Notes under the pieces: model-generated
Databases searched by the model: none
The model's input: the letters and a program-made list of their open reading frames with translations, nothing else
Told to the model about the DNA's origin: nothing
Translations under genes and position numbers: made by a program
DNA from: Pseudodesulfovibrio sp.
GTDB lineage: Bacteria > Desulfobacterota > Desulfovibrionia > Desulfovibrionales > Desulfovibrionaceae
DNA length: 64,000 nt
Reading direction: 5' to 3'
NCBI GenBank assembly: GCA_016342345.1
Contig: JAEINO010000004.1
Span: 1 to 64,000, forward strand
Shown here: piece by piece, positions 17,942-27,081 of the stretch
How positions within the stretch are numbered: position 1 is the stretch's first letter
Layout: each line of letters starts with the position of its first letter

Positions 17942-18059
17942 GGTTGTTTTCAGGGAGAATGGGTTGTGGTGCGAAATGTTCGTATGAATGAAGTTGTGCC
18001 TGGTAGCATGCTGCTTCTTGTCATTGCCATTTAAATCAGGTCCGGTTAGTACCCCTGTC

Positions 18060-18332
18060 ATGAAGAAGACCTCGAGAATAAAACCACGCAAGAGGATATG
18101 CCCTCCCCCGCCCACCTGGTCGGCACGCACGTATGTTCGGATTGATCCGAGCAAAACAGGTCTTTTCCGGTTCTTGCTGGAAGGGTATGACAATCTGGGC
18201 ATTTTTACGGTCGCCAATAAATTCAAGGGGATTTTACAGCTTCGCTATAGTCCTCATTTGAAGCGTGAAATAGATATATTTTTGAAGGCGGTTGCAACGG
18301 AAATGGAGATAAGAATCCTTCCGGCTCCGTAA
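18060..18332 (+). CDS. DUF4911-like small protein
   Basis: A 90-residue basic protein: KKTSRIKPRKRICPPPPTW, then ARTYVRIDPSKTGLFRFLLEGYDNLGIFTV. The segment with an aromatic-rich strand, a RID-type dipeptide and RFLLEGYDNL matches what I recall of the DUF4911 family, common in Desulfovibrionales and of unknown function. ATG at 18060 is used so that the protein begins MKKTSR; the longer frame starting at 17988 adds a hydrophobic segment without a good ribosome site and cannot be fully excluded. It lies 78 bases upstream of a radical SAM gene on the same strand. Confidence 0.65.
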   Translation: MKKTSRIKPRKRICPPPPTWSARTYVRIDPSKTGLFRFLLEGYDNLGIFTVANKFKGILQLRYSPHLKREIDIFLKAVATEMEIRILPAP

Positions 18333-18410
18333 TGGCACAGGAGTGTGCAAGATTTTTGACCCATCCCTCGGGTAAGGAGAAGCCACTTTGGCGGCTTGAA
18401 GTATTTGAAT

Positions 18411-19469
18411 ATGAAAGCAACTAGCCTTCCCGTATTTTATCCGTTTCTTCGACGAAAACACCTTTCCATCTGGCCTGTTTTTATTCCCTTTGCCGGGTGC
18501 CCTCACAGGTGTTCTTTCTGTTCTCAGAATGCCCAGACCGGGACACCCCCTCGTCCGCTTTCCAAAGTGCTGGAACAGCTTGATTTTGAGCTGGCCGAGG
18601 CCTTGGAAAAGGGACGCGGCCCGTATGAGCTGGCTTTTTTCGGAGGAACTTTTACAGCCCTGCCTGACCAGTGGCCCGAGAGATTCCTTCATCTTGCTGC
18701 GAAATACAGAGAAAAGGGATTCATTTCTTGCGTGCGGTGTTCCACGAGGCCGGATGCGGTTACTGCGGAAAATCTTGCGCGATTGAAGGGACTCGGGCTG
18801 GACATGGTCGAACTGGGGATTCAGAGTTTTGACGATGCGGCTCTTGAAGCTAGTGGTCGCGGATACGGCGGGAACAGTGCACGTGCGGCTTGCAAACTGG
18901 TCAGGGAAGCTGGGCTCAGGCTCGGTGTCCAGCTTATGCCCGGTCTGCCCGGAGATATTCCCGGTTTATTCCGGCGCGATGTGGAAACGGCTGTTGCCCT
19001 CGCACCGGATTGTGTTCGCCTGTACCCTTGTGTGGTCATGGACGGCACTCCGCTGGCCGAGACATGGCGGAATGGTGAGTATAGTCCATGGGGCCTGGAA
19101 CATGCCAAGGACGAGCTTGCCGATGCCCTGCTCGCTTTTGGTCAGGCAGAGATTCCGGTCATCCGCATGGGCCTTGCCCCGGAAGCTGAAATGAATGCCT
19201 CTTTGCTGGCAGGCCCGTGGCACCCCGCTTTTGGTCAGTCGGTCAGGGCTTTGGCTCTGTTCCGATATCTTGCCCCCGAAATCAAGGGTGACCATGTGAT
19301 CGTGGCACCGAATTATTTGCAGGGTGAGATATTTGGTCATGCAAATGAGCTCAAACGGAGGTATGCCTCTCTCGGCCTTGGTTTCAGGTCCATTCGCTTT
19401 GAGGGTCGGGATGATTTTTTGCTTGAAAGAGGCAACCTCGCAGTGGACCCCGGCGCGAAAATCCGTTAG
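18411..19469 (+). CDS. Radical SAM protein (Elp3/coproporphyrinogen-oxidase-like core)
   Basis: A 352-residue radical SAM protein with cluster motif CPHRCSFCSQ near residue 30, the glycine strand ELAFFGGTFTALP, RCSTRPDAV, and MVELGIQSFDDAALEASGRGY followed by LGVQLMPGLPGD. This arrangement matches the Elp3-type radical SAM core (TIGR01212/YhcC-like), without the acetyltransferase domain of true Elp3. Family members act on tRNA or unknown substrates. The start may be ATG 18411 or TTG 18396; no strong ribosome site separates them. It is followed by the amidohydrolase at 19536. Confidence 0.82.
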   Translation: MKATSLPVFYPFLRRKHLSIWPVFIPFAGCPHRCSFCSQNAQTGTPPRPLSKVLEQLDFELAEALEKGRGPYELAFFGGTFTALPDQWPERFLHLAAKYREKGFISCVRCSTRPDAVTAENLARLKGLGLDMVELGIQSFDDAALEASGRGYGGNSARAACKLVREAGLRLGVQLMPGLPGDIPGLFRRDVETAVALAPDCVRLYPCVVMDGTPLAETWRNGEYSPWGLEHAKDELADALLAFGQAEIPVIRMGLAPEAEMNASLLAGPWHPAFGQSVRALALFRYLAPEIKGDHVIVAPNYLQGEIFGHANELKRRYASLGLGFRSIRFEGRDDFLLERGNLAVDPGAKIR

Positions 19470-19535
19470 GTCACAAAACAACGGTACAGTGGTCTGGACA
19501 GGATTGCTTGTGCCAAAACAGCAGAGCATCCGAAT

Positions 19536-20666
19536 ATGACCGAACTGCATCGCGCAGCCCACGCCCTGACAATGGTCCCCGGACAGCCCGTCATCAATGA
19601 TGCGGCAATTCTCGTCCGGCAGGGAACCATCCTCAAGGTAGGCATTTATGCCGACCTCTCTTCTGATTTTTCTGGAAATATCACGGACCATGGAGACGTT
19701 ACCATTGCTCCGGGGCTGATCAACGCCCATTCCCATCTGGAACTTGCGCATCTGCGTGGCAAGTGCATTCCGGGCGCGGGTTTTGTTTCCTGGGTGGAGG
19801 ACTTGCTCCAGCAGCCCATTTTCGACCTTGACGAACGAGAACTCGACAAGGCTATGGACGAGCTGAAACGAACCGGGACCGTTATGGTCGGGGACATTGC
19901 CACCCGTTTTGCAAAACACATGGCCGGAGTGCTTGAAGCTTCCGGCCTTTTTTTTGCGGTCTTTGCAGAGGCCATTGGCGAAACCATTCCCAGAAAATCA
20001 TTTATTCCTGCTGGGGAATACGAGCATGGAGTCCTTTCCGTGGCCGGGCACAGCCTGTATACCTGCCATCGGGATGTCTTGCAGGCAGCAAAGAAAGAGG
20101 CTGTCGCACGAACGCTGCCGTTTTCCATGCATTTGGCAGAGCACGATGATGAATTGGCCATTTTGCATGACGGGAAAAGTCTGTTTCTCGATATGCTTCG
20201 CGCCAGGGGGCGGCTGCTTGATTACGAGCCTCCGGGATTGCGGCCAGTTCAGTATGCCGCCAAACTGGGCTTGCTCGATGCGACCACTCTTGCCGTGCAT
20301 TGCGTCAAGGTTACGGACGAGGATATCGAGACGGTTCGACAGTCCGGTGCATCGGTTTGTCTGTGCCCGCGTTCCAACGAGTTCATAGGCGTGGGGAGAG
20401 CCCCATGGGAAAAGTGGTTCAAGGCCGGGGTCAATCTCTGTCTGGGTACGGATTCGTTGGCATCCAATCATGACCTCGATCTTTCCAATGAGGCAGTGTA
20501 TCTCAAGGAGAATTTCAAGGGAGATTTGTCTCTTGATGACCTGTTTGCCATGATGACGCGCAATCCGGCCAGAATATTGGGCGTAGCAGACAGACTTGGA
20601 ACGCTGGAACCGGGAAAAAAAGCAATTTTTTCCACGGTCCCGCAAAAAATATCAGAGCTCTTTTAG
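19536..20666 (+). CDS. Amidohydrolase of the TrzA/AtzA/MtaD group
   Basis: A 376-residue metal-dependent hydrolase. Visible active-site elements are APGLINAHSHLELAHLRG (metal HxH), SMHLAEHDDE (metal His and catalytic Glu/His), TLAVHCVKVTDED, and NLCLGTDSLASNHDLDL (metal Asp). These place it with purine/triazine/aminofutalosine deaminases rather than dihydroorotases. Desulfovibrio-type bacteria use the futalosine menaquinone pathway, so an aminodeoxyfutalosine deaminase role is plausible but not shown. It lies in a same-strand run with pyrB and pyrC, separated by 129 bases. Confidence 0.82.
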   Translation: MTELHRAAHALTMVPGQPVINDAAILVRQGTILKVGIYADLSSDFSGNITDHGDVTIAPGLINAHSHLELAHLRGKCIPGAGFVSWVEDLLQQPIFDLDERELDKAMDELKRTGTVMVGDIATRFAKHMAGVLEASGLFFAVFAEAIGETIPRKSFIPAGEYEHGVLSVAGHSLYTCHRDVLQAAKKEAVARTLPFSMHLAEHDDELAILHDGKSLFLDMLRARGRLLDYEPPGLRPVQYAAKLGLLDATTLAVHCVKVTDEDIETVRQSGASVCLCPRSNEFIGVGRAPWEKWFKAGVNLCLGTDSLASNHDLDLSNEAVYLKENFKGDLSLDDLFAMMTRNPARILGVADRLGTLEPGKKAIFSTVPQKISELF

Positions 20667-20795
20667 GTACAACCTTACGAGTTGACCCACCGCATTTCAT
20701 GAGGGACAGAAGCTCTGTCAACGCATACAAAAAGTTTTGGAGATTCTTGAGAACCTTTTTCAAAAGGCTCTTGAGCCGCCGGAGGCAAACAGAAT

Positions 20796-21731
20796 ATGAA
20801 ATGGCTACACAAGGACCTTCTGGATGTATCCCAACTGTCCGAATCCGAAGTCATGGCGATTTTCGAGACAGCGGGACGGTTTCAGGAACTTAACGAAAGA
20901 CCGGTGAAGAAAGTGCCGACCCTGCGAGGAAGAAGCGTTGTGCTTTTTTTTGCGGAACCGAGCACGCGCACCAAGACGAGCTTTGACGTTGCGGCCAAGC
21001 GATTGTCCGCTGATGCTTTTTCCCTGGCAAAGAGTTCGTCCAGTCTGGTCAAGGGCGAGACCCTGAAGGACACCGCACTCACCTTGCAGGCCATGGCCCC
21101 TGATGCCATCGTCCTTCGGCATTGGTGCAGCGGTGCGGCCCGATTCCTGGCTGACAGGCTTGACTGTTCGATTATCAACGCTGGTGACGGTCGGCATGCC
21201 CACCCCACCCAGGCGTTGCTCGACAGTTTTACCCTGCATCAGGAATGGGGAAGCCTGCGTGGCAAGACCATTCTCATTCTGGGCGATGTTGCTCACAGTC
21301 GTGTGGCCCGTTCCAACGTCATTCTTCTCAACAAGCTTGGCGCAAAAGTCCGCTTGTGTGCACCCCGCACTCTGCTTCCCCCTGCGGTGAAATCCTGGCC
21401 GGTGAAAGTTTATTCCGATCTGACCGAGGCCGCGAAAAAAGTGGACGCGGTCATGTGTCTTCGGCTGCAACTGGAACGCCAACAGGATGGACTGCTGCCT
21501 GATCTGCGTGAATATTCCCGGACCTATGGTCTGGGAGCGCACCACATTGAGAAGGCCAATCCGGACGTGAAAATCCTGCATCCCGGTCCTTTGAATCGGG
21601 GCGTGGAAATATCATCTGAACTGGCTGATTGCACTGATTCCCTGGTGCTTGATCAGGTTTCAAGCGGCGTTGTGGTCCGCATGGCCCTGCTGTTTCTCTA
21701 CATGACCCGAAAGGGCGACGCACAAGAATAA
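20796..21731 (+). CDS. pyrB: Aspartate carbamoyltransferase catalytic subunit
   Basis: A 311-residue enzyme that condenses carbamoyl phosphate and aspartate in the first committed step of pyrimidine synthesis. Diagnostic segments are [17 protein letters not shown] (carbamoyl-phosphate loop), [42 protein letters not shown], and [14 protein letters not shown]. The length is normal for the catalytic chain. No pyrI follows; pyrC does, with a 15-base gap, the common arrangement in bacteria lacking the regulatory chain. CCGGAGGC precedes the ATG. Confidence 0.96.
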   Translation: MKWLHKDLLDVSQLSESEVMAIFETAGRFQELNERPVKKVPTLRGRSVVLFFAEPSTRTKTSFDVAAKRLSADAFSLAKSSSSLVKGETLKDTALTLQAMAPDAIVLRHWCSGAARFLADRLDCSIINAGDGRHAHPTQALLDSFTLHQEWGSLRGKTILILGDVAHSRVARSNVILLNKLGAKVRLCAPRTLLPPAVKSWPVKVYSDLTEAAKKVDAVMCLRLQLERQQDGLLPDLREYSRTYGLGAHHIEKANPDVKILHPGPLNRGVEISSELADCTDSLVLDQVSSGVVVRMALLFLYMTRKGDAQE

Positions 21732-21746
21732 GCCGGAGATATCGAT

Positions 21747-23030
21747 ATGGCTCAAACAGATTTGATTGTCCGTAGGGCAAAACTTGATGGCAAGGATGTT
21801 GATGTTTTTGTGGCAAAGGGCAAAATTGCCGAAGTCAGGAAGTCCGCGAAGTCGCTTGATCCGGGTCAGGCCATGGTGGAGGAAGCCTTTGGGCTTGTGC
21901 TCATGCCGAGCATGACAGATGTCCATGTGCATCTGCGTGAACCGGGCTTTGAGTACAAGGAGGACGTCGAATCCGGGCTGCGTGCAGCAGCCTGGGGCGG
22001 TTTTGCGAATATCATGTGCATGGCCAATACCAAGCCTGTCAACGATGAGGACTCGATCACCAGATTCATGCTGGAAAAAGCCCATGAATATTGGCCAAAT
22101 GGTCCACGGCTCTTTCCCATCGGTGCGTTGACCAAGAAACTCAAGGGCGAGGAACTGGCTCCCATGTCCGAGTTGGCAAAGGCCGGGTGCGTTGCTTTTT
22201 CCAATGATGGAGTGCCTGTGAAATCCACGGAGCTTTTCCGTCGTGCCATGGAATATGCATCGGATTGGGATCGCGTGGTCATCGACCATTGTGAAGACCC
22301 TTATCTTGGCGTGGCCGCGGGTGTGAACGAGGGTGAGATTTCCAGTCGATTGGGGCTGCCTGCCCAGCCCGATGTGGCTGAAGCACTGCAGGTGGCGCGT
22401 GACATCCTGCTTGCCGAATATCTCGATTTGCCCATTCATCTGGCCCATATTTCATGTAAAAAATCTATTGATCTCATTCGGTTTGCCAAGGAGCGCGGGG
22501 TCAAGGTGACTGCTGAGACCGCACCCCATTATCTGGTGCTTACCGAGGACTATCTGGAAAACGAGGCCACTCAGTACGATACCAATGCCAAGGTCAATCC
22601 GCCACTGCGGACAGCCGAGGATCAACAGGCCGTATTCGATGCACTCAATGATGGAACTCTCGATATCCTTGCCACTGATCATGCACCCCATGCGGCACAT
22701 GAAAAGGAAACCGAGTTTGATATGGCCCCTTGCGGCATAACCGGATTGGACACTGCGCTTTCTGTTACCTGGCAGTTGGTGAAAAACGGCAAGTTGAAGG
22801 AGAAGACCTTTTTCCGCGCTTGGACTACCGGTCCCTGCGCCATATTCAACCTGCCGGTGAATACCTTCAAACCGGGCGATCCAGCAGACTTTTTTTTGTT
22901 CGACCCGGACGAAGAGTGGACAGTCTCGCCCGAGACCCTGCACTCCAAGGGCAAGAATACGCCGTTGCTGGGCTCCAGCTTGAAAGGTCGGGTAAAAACC
23001 CATTTCATTCAAGGCAAAAAGATTGTATAG
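21747..23030 (+). CDS. pyrC: Dihydroorotase, type I
   Basis: A 427-residue amidohydrolase that closes carbamoyl-aspartate to dihydroorotate. It contains SMTDVHVHLREPGFEYKED (metal HxH plus substrate Arg), NIMCMANTKPVNDE, VIDHCED, LPIHLAHISCKKS, the metal-ligand Asp in LDILATDHAPHAAHEK, and GITGLDTALS. The REPG plus EYKED spacing identifies the class I (long) type that pairs with ATCase. It is 15 bases downstream of pyrB and certainly cotranscribed. GGAG precedes the ATG. Confidence 0.96.
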   Translation: MAQTDLIVRRAKLDGKDVDVFVAKGKIAEVRKSAKSLDPGQAMVEEAFGLVLMPSMTDVHVHLREPGFEYKEDVESGLRAAAWGGFANIMCMANTKPVNDEDSITRFMLEKAHEYWPNGPRLFPIGALTKKLKGEELAPMSELAKAGCVAFSNDGVPVKSTELFRRAMEYASDWDRVVIDHCEDPYLGVAAGVNEGEISSRLGLPAQPDVAEALQVARDILLAEYLDLPIHLAHISCKKSIDLIRFAKERGVKVTAETAPHYLVLTEDYLENEATQYDTNAKVNPPLRTAEDQQAVFDALNDGTLDILATDHAPHAAHEKETEFDMAPCGITGLDTALSVTWQLVKNGKLKEKTFFRAWTTGPCAIFNLPVNTFKPGDPADFFLFDPDEEWTVSPETLHSKGKNTPLLGSSLKGRVKTHFIQGKKIV

Positions 23031-23066
23031 CTGATCTGTGATCGTGTAGGTCTCATCACGGAATAA

Positions 23067-24437
23067 ATGGATAAAAAATCAAGTATTTCAAAGGATAAAT
23101 GGATTATGAGTCAGCCTTTCAAAGATGCTGTCGGTTTTTGCAAAACCATCATGCGCAACGGTTATGATGCGTATGTCATCAATGTCCGTCTTCAGGCTCT
23201 CACCCTGGACGAGACAGGCAGCGAAAAAGAACTCGACATTTGCACCGAGGCCGGACTTTCCGAGCTTCAGAAGTATTTCCCCAATATTGAGGATTCACAG
23301 GACAAGAGTATTGTCGGTGTTCTGAAAGAGGGGGGAGTCACATTCTACTTTTACCCTGCCGATGTGGACGATGCCTCCTATACGGACGAAGTTGTTTCCA
23401 CAATGACGCCCCGCCTTCTGAAGCGGCTTGAGCAGCGTGGGGATATCCCCCTGTCCGCTGTTTGCCCTTTTATCCCAAAGGCCAAGGACATGTATGCGGA
23501 TTTTGCGGATTTTTCCGAAGGCAAGATTCGTTTCAAGGGTGTGCCTGATCAGGCCTTGAAGAAGGATTATTCCCTGGCGTATCGCGCGTTGCGTTTTGCC
23601 GCCAATTTTGACAAGGAAATCGAGGCCAATTCCTGGATCGCCATTGTGCGCAATGCCCGGCGTGTGCTGGATTACGTGCCCATGAGTGATTTTCTGGACG
23701 AATGGCGCAAGGTTGAGGCCGAGAACATGTACCGCTTTTTCGGCTTACTTTTTGATTCCATGTTGTTACATGGGCTTATCCCGGAAATAGCTTCACTTTC
23801 TCGCGTCAAGCAGATCAGGAACCCGGACGAGGAAGCCGAGGAAACCGTTCTTGTGCATACTCTTGATGTCATGAAGGCTTATCCTGAAGAGTTGCCTTAT
23901 GACTGGTTCGGTACTGTAGCCTGCCTTTTCCATGACGTGGGCAAGTTGTATGTAGCTGAATTTTATGAAGGGAAATGGAACTTTCTTCAGCATCATCGCG
24001 TTGGAGCCAAGATCACCCGCAAGGTTCTCAAGCGGTTGCGCTTCGAGGAACAGGATATCGATCTGATTTGTGATCTTGTTCAGAATCACATGCGCCCCCA
24101 CTTCATGCTTACCGACAAGGGTATCCGCCGTCTGCGTTCCTTGGACGAGTATCCGCGCATCATGGAAATGGTCAAAGCGGATATCAAGGCCCGCAATGGC
24201 TCCTGGCGCGAATTCAATCATAACCTCAAGATGGCCGAACGAGCTGATATCCCCGAGGATGAGATTGAACCGCTTCTTGATGGCAACCAGATCATGGTCA
24301 TCACCGGCCTGAATCCCGGTCCGTTCATTGGCACCATGCGGGAGGCCTTGCTCAAGGCCCAGATCTCGGACGATGTTGTCACACAGGAAGATGCTGAGGC
24401 CTTTGTTTTGGCGTACAAGGTCAAAAACAGCATGTAA
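23067..24437 (+). CDS. Degenerate CCA-adding-type nucleotidyltransferase with HD domain
   Basis: A 456-residue protein with the order of a bacterial CCA-adding/poly(A) polymerase of class II followed by HD. The N-terminus GYDAYVINVRLQ aligns with the usual AYVVGGxVRD motif but the glycine pair is lost, and ELDICTEAGLSELQKYFP aligns with the DxD-containing DxDLATxAxPEExxxLFP but keeps only one Asp. The RNA-binding helix motif is present (SLAYRALRFAANFDKEIEA), and the HD motif is intact (VACLFHDVGKLYVA) with downstream QHHRVGAK. I infer a catalytically dead transferase retaining HD hydrolase and RNA-binding parts. ATG at 23067 or 23106 could start it. A terminator follows. Confidence 0.75.
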   Translation: MDKKSSISKDKWIMSQPFKDAVGFCKTIMRNGYDAYVINVRLQALTLDETGSEKELDICTEAGLSELQKYFPNIEDSQDKSIVGVLKEGGVTFYFYPADVDDASYTDEVVSTMTPRLLKRLEQRGDIPLSAVCPFIPKAKDMYADFADFSEGKIRFKGVPDQALKKDYSLAYRALRFAANFDKEIEANSWIAIVRNARRVLDYVPMSDFLDEWRKVEAENMYRFFGLLFDSMLLHGLIPEIASLSRVKQIRNPDEEAEETVLVHTLDVMKAYPEELPYDWFGTVACLFHDVGKLYVAEFYEGKWNFLQHHRVGAKITRKVLKRLRFEEQDIDLICDLVQNHMRPHFMLTDKGIRRLRSLDEYPRIMEMVKADIKARNGSWREFNHNLKMAERADIPEDEIEPLLDGNQIMVITGLNPGPFIGTMREALLKAQISDDVVTQEDAEAFVLAYKVKNSM

Positions 24438-24466
24438 TCAATTTCATACGAGTTTCAAATTCATGT

Positions 24467-24506
24467 CCGCCTGATCCGGTTTGTGCCTGGTCAGGCGGTT
24501 TTTTTT
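24467..24506 (+). terminator. Rho-independent terminator after the HD protein
   Basis: CCGCCTGA pairs with TCAGGCGG over a 16-base loop and is followed by eight T. It ends the run of plus-strand genes from about 18 kb. Confidence 0.9.
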
Positions 24507-24743
24507 GGCTTATTCGAGTATAGTGTATTTTGATTCATAAATGCTCATGCTTATGCGTTTGAAAAAAGCCTTGTCCCTGTAGCCATATGCCTGCCGTTTC
24601 AATCTTCTGACTTGCAAACAACAGCAGTACCTATATATTGATCTGGAAAAAGGCGTTCCTCAAAAAAAATGCACATCATCTGAAACTTTTCCCATTCACA
24701 ATGCATCACAAGTGAGTCCGCATACACAAATAAGGGGAATTCA

Positions 24744-25715
24744 ATGACAGCGAATAAAGAGACGTTCCTTCATACTTTTATGAATGACAGAAATATTCAG
24801 GCCGAGCTGATGCAAGCAGATGACGACGATACACGCATAGCTGCCATCCTTCGATGGGGCGAAACCAAAGGTTTGGTCATACCCCGAGAGACGATGCAAG
24901 AAATCGTTGCAAGAAAATCCAATGATGAATTGTCCGACGCCGAACTGGAAGCAGTGGTCGGGGGCAAGAATTTTAGTGGCGGCCAAGGGAACGACGTGAT
25001 TGATGGGTCAAAATATAATGACCATATCGCTGGCGGTGATGGGGATGACACTGTGAATGGCGGTGGTGGGAATGACGTCATTGATGGAGGGAAAGGCAAT
25101 GATAACATTTTCGGTTCAGGGGGGAGCAATCTTCTTAATGGAGGCGAAGGCGACGATACTGTGGTCGGAGGATTAAGACACGACACCATCAATGGAGGAA
25201 CCGGTAATGATCTCTTGGAGGGATGGCGTGGCAACGACATACTCAATGGTGATGAAGGAATGGACACACTCAAAGGTGACGAAGGGAACGACACGCTGAG
25301 TGGTGGTGCAGGCGATGACGAGTTGTATGGCGGTACAGGGAACGACGTATTGAATGGCGGCGATGGCGATGATACGCTTGAGGGCGGAGCCAGTCACGAC
25401 GTCCTTAACGGTGGTGAAGGCAATGACAGATTGTATGGCGGCGATGGTAATGATGTGTTGCGGGGCGGTGGCGGGAACGATTTCCTGGTGGGCGGCGATG
25501 GCAGAGATACCTTTGTCTTCGACAAAGCTGGCGGGAACACCATCATCAGGGATTTTCACGAAGAGCTTGATCGTTTTCGTTTTGAGGGTGGCAATCCTGA
25601 AGACATTACCATTGTTGAATGTGGATACAATACTGTCTTTACCTGGGGCGATAATACCATCACGGTGCAGAACTGCACCATGAGCAAGGAAACGATCCTC
25701 AGCAAACTGGCTTGA
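24744..25715 (+). CDS. RTX beta-roll protein with Nif11-like double-glycine leader
   Basis: A 323-residue protein with two parts. Residues 1-74 resemble a Nif11-type peptide leader: an acidic helical region with FMNDRNIQAELMQADDD, then DELSDAELEAVVGG, a classic double-glycine end at Gly73-Gly74. Residues about 79-260 are 20 contiguous RTX nonapeptides of the GGxGxDxxx type, which bind Ca2+ and fold as a beta-roll outside the cell. The C-terminus (about 260-323) is a typical type I secretion tail region with DTFVFDKAGGNTIIRDF. No ABC exporter is adjacent. AAGGGG precedes the ATG. The pairing of a leader with a C-terminally secreted RTX fold is unusual. Confidence 0.85.
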   Translation: MTANKETFLHTFMNDRNIQAELMQADDDDTRIAAILRWGETKGLVIPRETMQEIVARKSNDELSDAELEAVVGGKNFSGGQGNDVIDGSKYNDHIAGGDGDDTVNGGGGNDVIDGGKGNDNIFGSGGSNLLNGGEGDDTVVGGLRHDTINGGTGNDLLEGWRGNDILNGDEGMDTLKGDEGNDTLSGGAGDDELYGGTGNDVLNGGDGDDTLEGGASHDVLNGGEGNDRLYGGDGNDVLRGGGGNDFLVGGDGRDTFVFDKAGGNTIIRDFHEELDRFRFEGGNPEDITIVECGYNTVFTWGDNTITVQNCTMSKETILSKLA

Positions 25716-25902
25716 ACCCAATTTACAGAGACTGCCTTTTTACCAGGGCGGTAGCCTTTCAAGTTTAGTCAATGTTACGGGGTTAATTTTTCCATCGGCA
25801 ATTCACACCTATCCAAGTGACTGAAAAGAACATTGGGGAACGTATGGCGAAGGTCAAGCCATCTTTTTTGCCTCCGATTTCCATGAAATGGACGTCGGGG
25901 GC

Positions 25903-26520
25903 TTACATGTTGTAGAGGACGAAATTCACGAGAAAATGAGTGGCCGTGGCAGGCCAGATGGAGCCGGTAGCCAGGGTGGCCGGTACAAATATGAGGCCAT
26001 AGATGAAGGCATCGAACAGGGTGTGCGTCGAGAGAGACCAATGCATCATGGAGAAGAGGAGTGCGGAAGTGATATAGAGGGCCGGAGTGGACATCTTGTC
26101 TTTCAGAGTGGACAGGGTCAACCCTCGGCAGACGAGTTCTTCGCTGAATGCGACAAGGACGAGACCCACGGTGGAATCAAAGAGGAATATGGGAGAATCC
26201 ACGTCGATTGGCACCGAGCCAACGGCTCCCTTGGGGTAATATGGGGCAAGGATGAATTCGGAGAGATAGAGAAAGGCCATGGACACGGCAACGGTGCCAA
26301 CGGTCCAGAGAACGAGATCCCTGGTGGCGGGGAGTTTCAGGCCCAGATCGGCTTTGGTGAGGGTTCCACGGTTGAGCAGGACAAAAAGAAAAATGATGAT
26401 GGCAAGGCGGATTGCGTAATCGAGAAGTGCCCATGTTGGGTAGTTTGAAATGGATATGTTGGCGAAATCGTTGAGAAAGAATGGGAGGTAGGCAAGGATG
26501 AGGATATTTGTTTTCTTCAT
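25903..26520 (-). CDS. CPBP family intramembrane metalloprotease
   Basis: A 205-residue integral membrane protein with about six to seven hydrophobic helices. It carries the CPBP (Abi) motifs: SEELVCRGL (EExxxR with metal-binding/catalytic Glu), MMHWS (FxxxH-type), and a final HFLVNF. Relatives process prenylated proteins or act in bacteriocin maturation and self-immunity. The neighbouring double-glycine leader proteins at 24744 and 26585 make a processing or immunity role attractive, but this is inference. AAGAGAGA lies upstream of the ATG. It shares a strand with the 92-residue protein, which starts upstream, and is convergent with the RTX gene. Confidence 0.85.
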   Translation of the reverse strand: MKKTNILILAYLPFFLNDFANISISNYPTWALLDYAIRLAIIIFLFVLLNRGTLTKADLGLKLPATRDLVLWTVGTVAVSMAFLYLSEFILAPYYPKGAVGSVPIDVDSPIFLFDSTVGLVLVAFSEELVCRGLTLSTLKDKMSTPALYITSALLFSMMHWSLSTHTLFDAFIYGLIFVPATLATGSIWPATATHFLVNFVLYNM

Positions 26521-26584
26521 GAAGTCTCTCTTTTTAGGTTCATCCGGCCCGAGCGTACTTATGGTTGTGATTCTTAGATGTCAT

Positions 26585-26863
26585 TCACTGATTTTTAAAC
26601 AAAGTTTGCACACTCTGTGATGATTTATCTGTCACCTTGGTTGTCATCTCGGTCTGTAGGTTCAATTGAGCCATCTCATATTGCAGTCGCATCACATCCT
26701 GATTTGACATGGCGCCATCCCCATTTTTTGAAAGTAGTTCATTGGGGGGCGAAATTCCAGCAGCAGAAATGCTTTCCAGTTCTTCATTCGACAATTCGAT
26801 GTCCGTAGTATCGGACACAGACTCTTTGCTATGATCATTGCTGTTTTTAGGGGCAGAACTCAT
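26585..26863 (-). CDS. Small protein with leader-like motif and T3SS inner-rod-like C-terminus
   Basis: A 92-residue hydrophilic protein. Residues 23-36 read ELSNEELESISAAG, close to the ELSDAELEAVVGG leader end of the RTX protein nearby, but with AAG rather than GG. The C-terminal 40 residues (VMRLQYEMAQLNLQTEMTTK and VQTLFKNQ) match what I recall of SctI/YscI-type inner-rod subunits: LQ near the start, a hydrophobic-polar helix, and a terminal Gln. No other type III secretion gene is near. GGAGG precedes the ATG. It may be an orphan or lineage-specific peptide; assignment is tentative. Confidence 0.5.
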   Translation of the reverse strand: MSSAPKNSNDHSKESVSDTTDIELSNEELESISAAGISPPNELLSKNGDGAMSNQDVMRLQYEMAQLNLQTEMTTKVTDKSSQSVQTLFKNQ

Positions 26864-27081
26864 TATGGGCCTCCAGCTTAGGTTGTTAAAATTATATTTG
26901 TTACTGTTTAGATGCCCTCAAATAAGAAAAGTTTCAAAAAAATATTATCGTATTATTAAAAAATAACCTGTCCCTGCTTGTGATGAATGGGCTTGCTTGT
27001 ATGGTTTGCGCACAATTTCAAAAGAGCTCACCACAGTCTTTCATTTTGTCAAAAGTACACTTGGGCCGGATGACTCTCTTT
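26864..27081. other. AT-rich intergenic region with an IS-end-like motif
   Basis: No gene is visible. From about 27050 the sequence TTTTGTCAAAAGTACACTTG then GGCCGGATGA is shared, with three substitutions, with 42739-42768 next to an ISL3-type remnant. It may be a relic insertion-sequence end. Confidence 0.4.

Noticed and set aside
18336-18352. TGGCAC...TGCA as a possible sigma-54 promoter before the radical SAM gene
   Set aside because: The GG-GC spacing is one base too long, which abolishes sigma-54 recognition.
24797-25294. 165-codon minus-strand open frame over the RTX gene
   Set aside because: Its Pro/Ser-rich sequence is the antisense of the glycine-rich RTX repeats, which remove stops from other frames.
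24960-25520. Short tandem repeats that could be mistaken for a CRISPR array
   Set aside because: They are in-frame RTX nonapeptide codons with no constant repeat and no spacers.
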